NCBI RefSeq assembly: GCF_039523795.1
Contig: NZ_BAAAFZ010000019.1
Location: 67,786 to 131,785 of the forward strand
DNA: 64,000 nt
Origin: Craurococcus roseus
GTDB lineage: Bacteria; Pseudomonadota; Alphaproteobacteria; Acetobacterales; Acetobacteraceae
Direction: 5' to 3'
The notes below the pieces were generated by a model. That model searched no databases. It saw nothing but the letters and a program-made list of their open reading frames with translations, and was not told where the DNA came from. Both the position numbers and the translations under genes were made by a program. Each line of letters begins with the position of its first letter. Position 1 is the stretch's first letter. Positions 58,288 to 64,000 of this stretch are shown here, one piece after another.

Positions 58288-61200
58288 ATGGCTTCCCGCC
58301 GCCCGCACCTCCTCGACGCCCTCCGCGACCGCGTGCTGCTCTGCGACGGCGCCATGGGCAGCCGCGTGCAGGCGCTCGACCTCGACACGGACCGCGACTT
58401 CTGGGGCAAGGAGAACTGCACGGAGGTGCTGAACCTGTCGCGCCCCGACCTCGTCCGCGAGATCCACCGCGGCTACTTCGAGGCCGGCGCCGACATGGTG
58501 CTGACCAACTCCTTCGGCGGCTCGCCGGTGACGCTCGGCGAGTTCGAGCTGGAGGACAAGGCGTTCGAGATCAACAAGCTCTCTGTCGAGCTGGCGCGCG
58601 AGGCGGCGGAGGGCTTCTCGGACGGCCGGCACCGCTGGGTGATCGGCGACATCGGGCCGGGCACCAAGCTGCCGAGCCTCGGCAACATCGCCTACGACGC
58701 GTTGGAAGCGGCGCTGGTGGAGCAATGCCGCGGCTTGATCGCCGGCGGCGCCGACGCGATCCTGACCGAAACCAACCAGGACACGCTGTTCATCAAGGCC
58801 GCGGTGAACGCGGCCAAGATCGCCCGCGCCGAAGCGGGGACCGACACGCCGATCTTCGTGCAGGTCACGGTGGAGACCACCGGCACCCTGCTGGTGGGGC
58901 CCGACATCGGCGCGGCGGCGGCGGTGGTCCACGCGCTGGACGTGCCGTTGATGGGGCTGAACTGCGCCACCGGGCCGCAGGAGATGGCGGAGCACGTGCG
59001 CTGGCTGTCGCGCAACTGGCCGGGCTTAGTGAGCGTGCAGCCGAACGCCGGGCTGCCGGAGCTGGTGGACGGCAAGACGCACTACCCGCTGGGCGCGGCG
59101 GAGCTGGCCTCTTGGATGGAGCGCTTCGTCCAGGAGGACGGGCTGAACCTGATCGGCGGCTGCTGCGGAACCTCCGTCCCGCACATCCAGGCGCTCGACG
59201 CCATGCTGCGCCGGCTCGACGGCGGCAAGGGGTTCCGCCCCGCCCCGGCCAAGCGCACGGCGGTCTGGGTGCCCTCGGTCGCCTCGCTCTACGCGGCGAC
59301 GCCCTTGCGGCAAGAGAACAGCTACTTCTCCATCGGCGAGCGCTGCAACGCCAACGGCTCCAAGGCGTGGCGCGAGCGGCAGGCGGCCGGGGACTGGGAC
59401 GGCTGCGTTTCCATAGGCCGTGAGCAGGTGGCGGAGGGCTCAAACTCGCTCGACGTCTGCACCGCCTTCGTCGGCCGGGACGAGATGGCGGAGATGGACG
59501 AGGTGATCCGCCGCTTCACCTCCAGCGTCAACGCGCCGCTGGTGATCGACAGCACGGAAACGCCGGTGATCGAGTCGGCGCTGAAGCTGCACGGCGGCAA
59601 GCCCATCATAAACTCCATCAACTTCGAGGACGGCGAGCAGGCGGCGCACGACCGGCTGCTGCTGGCCAAGAAGTTCGGCGCCGCCGTGATCGCGCTCACC
59701 ATCGACGAGGTGGGCATGGCGAAGACGGCGGAGGACAAGCTCCGCATCGCCCGGCGATTGGTGGAGTTCGCCTGCACCAAGCACGGCCTGCCGCAATCCG
59801 ACCTGCTGATCGACCCGCTGACCTTCACCATCGCCACCGGCAACGAGGACGACCGCAAGCTCGGGCAGTGGACGCTGGAGGGCATCCGCATGATCCGGCA
59901 GGAGTTCCCGGACATCCAGATCATCCTCGGCCTGTCCAACATCTCCTTCGGCCTGAACCCGGCGGCGCGGCACGTGCTGAACAGCGTGTTCCTCGACCAC
60001 GCGGTGAAGGCCGGCATGAGCGGCGCCATCGTCCACGTCTCCAAGATCAAGCCGCTGCACCTGATCCCGCCGGAGGAGGTGGAGGTGGTGGAGGACCTGA
60101 TCTTCGACCGCCGCCGCGAGGGCTACGACCCCTTGCAGAAGGTGCTGGAGATCTTCTCCGGCCGGAAGGCCGCCGACACCGTCCGCAAAGCGCGGGCCGA
60201 GACCGCGGAAGGCCGCCTCAAGGACCGCATCGTGGACGGCGACCGCAAGGGGCTGGAGGACGACCTCGCCGAGGCGATGAACAACGGCATGGCGCCGCTC
60301 GACATCATCAACACCGTGCTGCTGGACGGCATGAAGGTGGTGGGCGAGCTGTTCGGCGCCGGCAAGATGCAGCTCCCCTTCGTGCTGCAATCGGCCGAGA
60401 CCATGAAGGCCGCGGTGGCGTACCTGGAGCCGCACATGGAGCGGGTGGAGGGCCAGGAGAAGGGCACCATCGTCCTCGCCACGGTGAAGGGCGACGTCCA
60501 CGACATCGGCAAGAACCTCGTGGACATCATCCTGACCAACAACGGCTACCGGGTGGTGAACCTCGGCATCAAGGTGCCGCTGGCCGACATGGTGGCGGCG
60601 GTGAAGCAGCACCGGGCGCACGCCATCGGCATGTCCGGCCTCCTGGTGAAGTCCACCGTGGTGATGCGCGAGAACCTGGAGGAGATGAGCCGCCAGGGGC
60701 TTGAGGTGCCCGTGCTGCTCGGCGGCGCCGCTCTGACGCGCAACTACGTCGAGGACGACTGCGCCCGCGCCTACGCCACCGAAGGCCGCGCCTTCGGCCG
60801 CGTCGCCTACGCCCGCGACGCCTTCGACGGCCTGCACCTGATGGACCGGGTGACGGGCAACGGCTTCGACGACTACCTCGCCGCGCTGCAGGCCAAGCGG
60901 AAGGGCAAGGCGCGCAACGAGAAGCGCACCCTCGGCACCGCGGACCCGCGCGGCTTCGCCCCGGTGGACGTGAACTACGCCCAGGAGCGCCGCCGCCGCG
61001 TCACCGCCGGCGAACCGATCCCCGACCCGCCCTTCTGGGGCGCGCGCGTCATCGAGTCGGCGCCCAAGGCCGTCGTGCCCTTCATCAACGAGCGCAGCCT
61101 CTACCAATTCCAGTGGGGCTTCCGGAAGCAGGGCAAGACCCTGGAAGACTTCCTCGGCTGGGCGAAGCAGGAGCTGCGCCCGGTGCTGAAGCGGATGCTG

Positions 61201-61812
61201 GCGCTGGCCGAGGCCGAGAACATCCTCAGGCCCCAGGCCATCTACGGCTACTGGAAGTGCGCGGGGCAGGGGAACGACCTCGTCCTCTTCGAGCCGGACG
61301 GCGTCACCGAGGCGTGCCGCTTCACGCTGCCGCGGCAGCCCAAGCAGGACGGAGAATGCATCGCCGACTTCGTGCGCGACATCGAGGACGGCCCGAACGC
61401 GCGCGACGTGATCGGCCTCCAGGTCGTCACCGTCGGCCAGAAGGCGTCCGACATCGCCCGGACCTGGTTCGAGGACAACCGCTACCAGGACTACCTCTAC
61501 CTGCACGGCCTCTCGGTGGAGATGGCTGAGGCGATGGCGGAGTACGTCCACAAGCGCATCCGCGCCGAATGGGGCTTCGGGGCCGAGGACGACCGCGACA
61601 TGGACCGCATGTTGCAGCAGGGCTACCGCGGCGGCCGCTACTCCTTCGGCTACCCGGCTTGCCCGAAGCTGGAGGACCAGGCGCCGCTGCTCAGGCTGCT
61701 GGACGCGGAGCGCGTCGGCGTTTCGCTCTCGGACGAGTGGCAGTTGCACCCTGAGCAGTCCACGAGCGCCATCGTGCTGCACCACCCGCGGGCGAAGTAT
61801 TTCTCGGTCTAG
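58288..61812 (+). CDS. metH: cobalamin-dependent methionine synthase
   Basis: MetH methylates homocysteine using methyltetrahydrofolate. The 1174-residue protein has the homocysteine domain with zinc cysteines Cys226 (LNCATG) and Cys292-Cys293 (GGCCGTS), and the pterin domain (GERCNANGSKAWR, EGSNSLDVC). The cobalamin domain carries DxHxxG as D736-V-H738-D-I-G741, and the C-terminal SAM reactivation domain has RYSFGYPACPKLEDQ. Length is near the 1227 of E. coli. It lies directly behind the SahR-like gene, so it should be derepressed when SAH is high. No metF is nearby. Confidence 0.97.
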   Translation: MASRRPHLLDALRDRVLLCDGAMGSRVQALDLDTDRDFWGKENCTEVLNLSRPDLVREIHRGYFEAGADMVLTNSFGGSPVTLGEFELEDKAFEINKLSVELAREAAEGFSDGRHRWVIGDIGPGTKLPSLGNIAYDALEAALVEQCRGLIAGGADAILTETNQDTLFIKAAVNAAKIARAEAGTDTPIFVQVTVETTGTLLVGPDIGAAAAVVHALDVPLMGLNCATGPQEMAEHVRWLSRNWPGLVSVQPNAGLPELVDGKTHYPLGAAELASWMERFVQEDGLNLIGGCCGTSVPHIQALDAMLRRLDGGKGFRPAPAKRTAVWVPSVASLYAATPLRQENSYFSIGERCNANGSKAWRERQAAGDWDGCVSIGREQVAEGSNSLDVCTAFVGRDEMAEMDEVIRRFTSSVNAPLVIDSTETPVIESALKLHGGKPIINSINFEDGEQAAHDRLLLAKKFGAAVIALTIDEVGMAKTAEDKLRIARRLVEFACTKHGLPQSDLLIDPLTFTIATGNEDDRKLGQWTLEGIRMIRQEFPDIQIILGLSNISFGLNPAARHVLNSVFLDHAVKAGMSGAIVHVSKIKPLHLIPPEEVEVVEDLIFDRRREGYDPLQKVLEIFSGRKAADTVRKARAETAEGRLKDRIVDGDRKGLEDDLAEAMNNGMAPLDIINTVLLDGMKVVGELFGAGKMQLPFVLQSAETMKAAVAYLEPHMERVEGQEKGTIVLATVKGDVHDIGKNLVDIILTNNGYRVVNLGIKVPLADMVAAVKQHRAHAIGMSGLLVKSTVVMRENLEEMSRQGLEVPVLLGGAALTRNYVEDDCARAYATEGRAFGRVAYARDAFDGLHLMDRVTGNGFDDYLAALQAKRKGKARNEKRTLGTADPRGFAPVDVNYAQERRRRVTAGEPIPDPPFWGARVIESAPKAVVPFINERSLYQFQWGFRKQGKTLEDFLGWAKQELRPVLKRMLALAEAENILRPQAIYGYWKCAGQGNDLVLFEPDGVTEACRFTLPRQPKQDGECIADFVRDIEDGPNARDVIGLQVVTVGQKASDIARTWFEDNRYQDYLYLHGLSVEMAEAMAEYVHKRIRAEWGFGAEDDRDMDRMLQQGYRGGRYSFGYPACPKLEDQAPLLRLLDAERVGVSLSDEWQLHPEQSTSAIVLHHPRAKYFSV

Positions 61813-61868
61813 CGGCGGCTGGGTTAGAGTCCGCGGCCGGGTCTGCTTCGGTCGCGGGGGGACGCGAG

Positions 61869-62360
61869 ATGACGGTCTTGTTGGCGGCGGCGCTCCCGCT
61901 CGGCTTGTTGGCGGCGGCGTGGAGCGCCGGATTCTTCTGGTCGTGGTCTTTCACGGTCATGCTGGGCCTCTCCGCGGCACGGCCGGAGGCCGCCGTCGAG
62001 GCGATGCGCGCGGTTAACGCGAACATCACCGGCCCGTCCTTCGCGTTCGTCTTCTTCGGCCCCGCCGTCTTCGCCGCCCTTGCCGCCGCCCTGGCCTTCG
62101 CGGCCGGGTGGGGCGCGGCGGCGTCGTGGGCGCTCGCGGAGGCGGTCCTCTACGGCGCGGGGGTGGTCGGCGTGACCGTCGCCGCGAACCTGCCGCTGAA
62201 CGCGGCGCTGGCGGCCGCGCCGCTCGCGCCGGACACGGCGGCGGAGGTGTGGCGCGCCTTCGCCGGTCCGTGGACCGCTTGGAACCACCTTCGCACGGGC
62301 GCGGCGTCGCTCGCCTTCGCCGCCCTGGCGGCCGCCGGGGCGCTGGCGATCCGGGGTTGA
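61869..62360 (+). CDS. DUF1772 / anthrone oxygenase-family membrane protein
   Basis: The 163-residue protein has four hydrophobic segments. It carries MRAVNANITGPSFAFVFFGPAVF and the C-terminal WTAWNHLRTGAASLAFAALA, which match DUF1772. Family members include fungal anthrone oxygenases, but bacterial members are uncharacterised. ATG 61869 follows GGGGGGACGCGAG. It lies 56 bp after metH and may be a readthrough partner. Confidence 0.75.
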   Translation: MTVLLAAALPLGLLAAAWSAGFFWSWSFTVMLGLSAARPEAAVEAMRAVNANITGPSFAFVFFGPAVFAALAAALAFAAGWGAAASWALAEAVLYGAGVVGVTVAANLPLNAALAAAPLAPDTAAEVWRAFAGPWTAWNHLRTGAASLAFAALAAAGALAIRG

Positions 62361-62477
62361 TCGCGGGGACGCCGCTACGCCGTCCGCAAAAAACCGCGGC
62401 CCGCCGCGGGGGTTGCCGTCCCCCGCCGGCCCGGTGCAAGAACCGCCCGCCGCCGGAGCCCGGAAGCCTGCCCCTTG

Positions 62478-63395
62478 GTGCCTGACGCCGCCCTCCGAAG
62501 ACCCGCCGTGAGCCGCGCCGTCGCCACCGCCTTCGGGAGCGTGGCCGTGGCCGCGGCCGTCTTGGTGCTGAAGCTGCTCGCCTGGGGCTTGACGGGCAGC
62601 GTGGCGCTTCTCGCCGACGCGCTGGAAAGCGTGGTGAACGTGGTCGCGGCGCTCGCGGCGCTGGCGGCCGTGCGCTTCGCCGCCCTGCCCGCGGACGCCA
62701 ACCACCCCTACGGCCACGCCAAGGCCGAGTACTTCTCGGCCGTGCTGGAAGGCGCGTTGATCGTGCTCGCGGCGGTGCTCATCCTCAACGAGGCCTGGGG
62801 CGCTTGGCAGGAGCCGCGCGCGCCGGAGCAGGCGGCGCTGGGCCTCGCCGTTTCGGTCGTCGCCACCGCGGCCAACGCCGCCTGGGCCGTCGTGCTCACG
62901 CGCCGCGGCAAGGCCCTGCGCTCGCCCGCGCTGCTCGCCGACGCGCAACACCTGTTCGCCGACGTCGTCACCTCCGCCGGGGTGATCCTCGGCGTCGCGG
63001 CGGTCGCCGCCACCGGCCTGCTGTGGCTCGACCCGCTGCTCGCCGCGCTCACCGCCGCCAACATCCTGTGGTCGGGCGGGCGGCTGGTCCGCGCCTCGGT
63101 GGGCGGCCTGATGGACGAAGCCGTCCAGCCCGAACTGCTGAGCCGCATCCGCGGCGCGCTCTCCGCCAGCGCCGACGGCGCGATCGAGGCGCACGACCTC
63201 CGCACCCGCCACGCCGGCCGCCTCACCTTCATCGAATTCCACCTCGTCGTGCCCGGCGCCATGCGGGTGGACGAGGCGCACGCGATCTGCGACCGCATCG
63301 AGGCCGCGCTGAAAGCGGAAGTGGACGGCGCCGTCATCACCATCCACGTCGAGCCGGAGGGCAAGGCGAAGCACCAGGGCGTGCTGGTGCTGTGA
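62478..63395 (+). CDS. cation diffusion facilitator (FieF-like divalent metal exporter)
   Basis: The 305-residue protein has six transmembrane helices. Motifs are LLADALESVVNV, HPYGHAKAEYFSA and ADAQHLFADVVTSAGV, with metal residues His, Asp, His and Asp. A C-terminal cytosolic domain follows (about 215-300, IEAHDLRTRHAG). The usual DSxxD of TM2 is ALESVVN, so a metal ligand may be changed and specificity is uncertain. GTG 62478 is used; GTG 62508 is possible. It overlaps the TonB-like gene by 4 bp. Confidence 0.87.
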   Translation: MPDAALRRPAVSRAVATAFGSVAVAAAVLVLKLLAWGLTGSVALLADALESVVNVVAALAALAAVRFAALPADANHPYGHAKAEYFSAVLEGALIVLAAVLILNEAWGAWQEPRAPEQAALGLAVSVVATAANAAWAVVLTRRGKALRSPALLADAQHLFADVVTSAGVILGVAAVAATGLLWLDPLLAALTAANILWSGGRLVRASVGGLMDEAVQPELLSRIRGALSASADGAIEAHDLRTRHAGRLTFIEFHLVVPGAMRVDEAHAICDRIEAALKAEVDGAVITIHVEPEGKAKHQGVLVL

Positions 63396-64000
63396 CCGGG
63401 GCGCCGCCGCCGTCGCCCTTGCGCCGGCTGTCCTCCACCGCCCCGGCGCTCGGCTCCCTGCTGCTGCACGGCGCGGCGCTGGCCGCCCTCGCCGTCTTGC
63501 ACATGCAAGACCGGCTGCCGGACACGCCGCGGGAGCGCGGCGTCGAGATCGTCTGGCAGGACAGCCCCGAGGACGCGGCTCCCGGCGCCGGGGCGGCAGC
63601 GCCGGCGGAGGCTTCGGAGGCGCCGGACCGGGGACCGGCGGCCGAGCCAGAGCAAGACCTGGCCCAGGCCCCCGCCGCGCAACCGCCGCCCGACCCGCAG
63701 GCGCGCGGGGAGCCCCCGACCGAGACGCCGCTTCCGGAGCCCCCGCTCGCGCGAACCCCGGAGCGTCCCGAGCAGGAACCGCCGCCGCAAGAGCCGCCGC
63801 TCGCCGAAGCCCCACCCGAGCCCGAGCCCGAGCCGCCGGCGGCCAAGCCGCCTCCGCCACCGCCTCTGGTCGCGGCGGCGCGGACGGCCTCGGACGCGAT
63901 GGAGGACCGGCCCGCGCCGGCGCTGGAAGAGGCCCGGCCGCCCGACCTGCCGCTGCCGCCCCCCGTCGCGCCGGCGGCCCCGCCGCGACCCGCGCCGCCG
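63392..64000 (+). CDS. TonB-like energy transducer N-terminus, truncated by the window edge
   Basis: The frame starts at GTG 63392 (GTGA overlap with the CDF gene). It encodes a short cytosolic tail and one membrane helix (LGSLLLHGAALAALAVLHM, about 25-43). A long Pro/Glu/Ala-rich periplasmic spacer follows (TPERPEQEPPPQEPPLAEAPPEPEPEPP). This is the layout of TonB and related proteins; the diagnostic C-terminal domain lies beyond the window. Another Pro-rich single-pass protein cannot be excluded. Confidence 0.6.
   Translation, partial: MTGAPPPSPLRRLSSTAPALGSLLLHGAALAALAVLHMQDRLPDTPRERGVEIVWQDSPEDAAPGAGAAAPAEASEAPDRGPAAEPEQDLAQAPAAQPPPDPQARGEPPTETPLPEPPLARTPERPEQEPPPQEPPLAEAPPEPEPEPPAAKPPPPPPLVAAARTASDAMEDRPAPALEEARPPDLPLPPPVAPAAPPRPAPP

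Noticed and set aside
59440..61785. 781-codon antisense frame inside metH
   Set aside because: It is an antisense shadow of metH caused by G/C third positions; no motif and no ribosome site.

Overview
The window is about 64 kb of very GC-rich DNA (roughly 70% or more by eye) from an alphaproteobacterium. This rests on gene order: ppiD-trpE with trpG-trpD, pcm-tolC-popZ-valS, and xthA-erpA facing dgt-argS-SPOR-nagZ-M50 protease-scpA-scpB-tatB-tatC-serS are alphaproteobacterial arrangements. The NDUFS4-type complex I subunit and PopZ agree. A Rhodospirillales/Acetobacterales-like or related lineage is my guess; the sequence alone does not settle it. Two runs of N (26376-26389 and 55289-55368) show this is a draft scaffold.

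Layout. 1-10000 (minus strand) carries tryptophan synthesis. ppiD-trpE lead into a methyltransferase and an amidohydrolase, then an intact IS630-type element and a decayed ISAs1-type element. Beyond the insertions lies an attenuator-controlled trpL-small ORF-trpG-trpD unit, with trpD running off the left edge. 10.1-16.1 kb (plus strand unless noted) holds tpiA, a histone-deacetylase-family hydrolase, a minus-strand alpha/beta hydrolase, a DUF192 protein, tRNA-Pro, the NDUFS4 homologue, tRNA-Arg and a lactate permease. 16.2-21.3 kb (minus) holds a Baeyer-Villiger monooxygenase with an SDR, and a PAS-rich hybrid histidine kinase. 21.5-23.6 kb has a two-subunit ThDP decarboxylase, tRNA-Asn and tRNA-Cys. 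23.7-32 kb has pcm-tolC-popZ-valS, a Uma2 nuclease-like gene and ilvD. 32-36.7 kb is an accessory stretch with two tiny lipoproteins and a 1163-residue exported-looking protein that joins a beta-propeller, a cadherin-like insert and two CBM60 modules. 36.7-51.7 kb is the core DNA repair, Fe-S, cell wall, chromosome segregation and Tat/serS block, interrupted by accessory genes at two places. 51.7-64 kb has a thioesterase, a lipocalin, cydDC, a GNAT, an ArsR-methyltransferase/metH methionine-cycle unit facing a degenerate CobW-like gene, a DUF1772 protein, a CDF metal exporter and a truncated TonB-like gene.

How the genes work together. Most long same-strand runs overlap by 1-4 bp (GTGA, ATGA, TGATG or TTGA junctions), which implies tight operons and translational coupling. 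The most informative regulatory structures are a probably leaderless trp leader peptide with two Trp codons followed by a terminator hairpin upstream of trpG, and a near-perfect palindrome between metH's ArsR-type regulator and the divergent CobW-like gene. I found no CRISPR array, prophage, rRNA or recognisable defence system.
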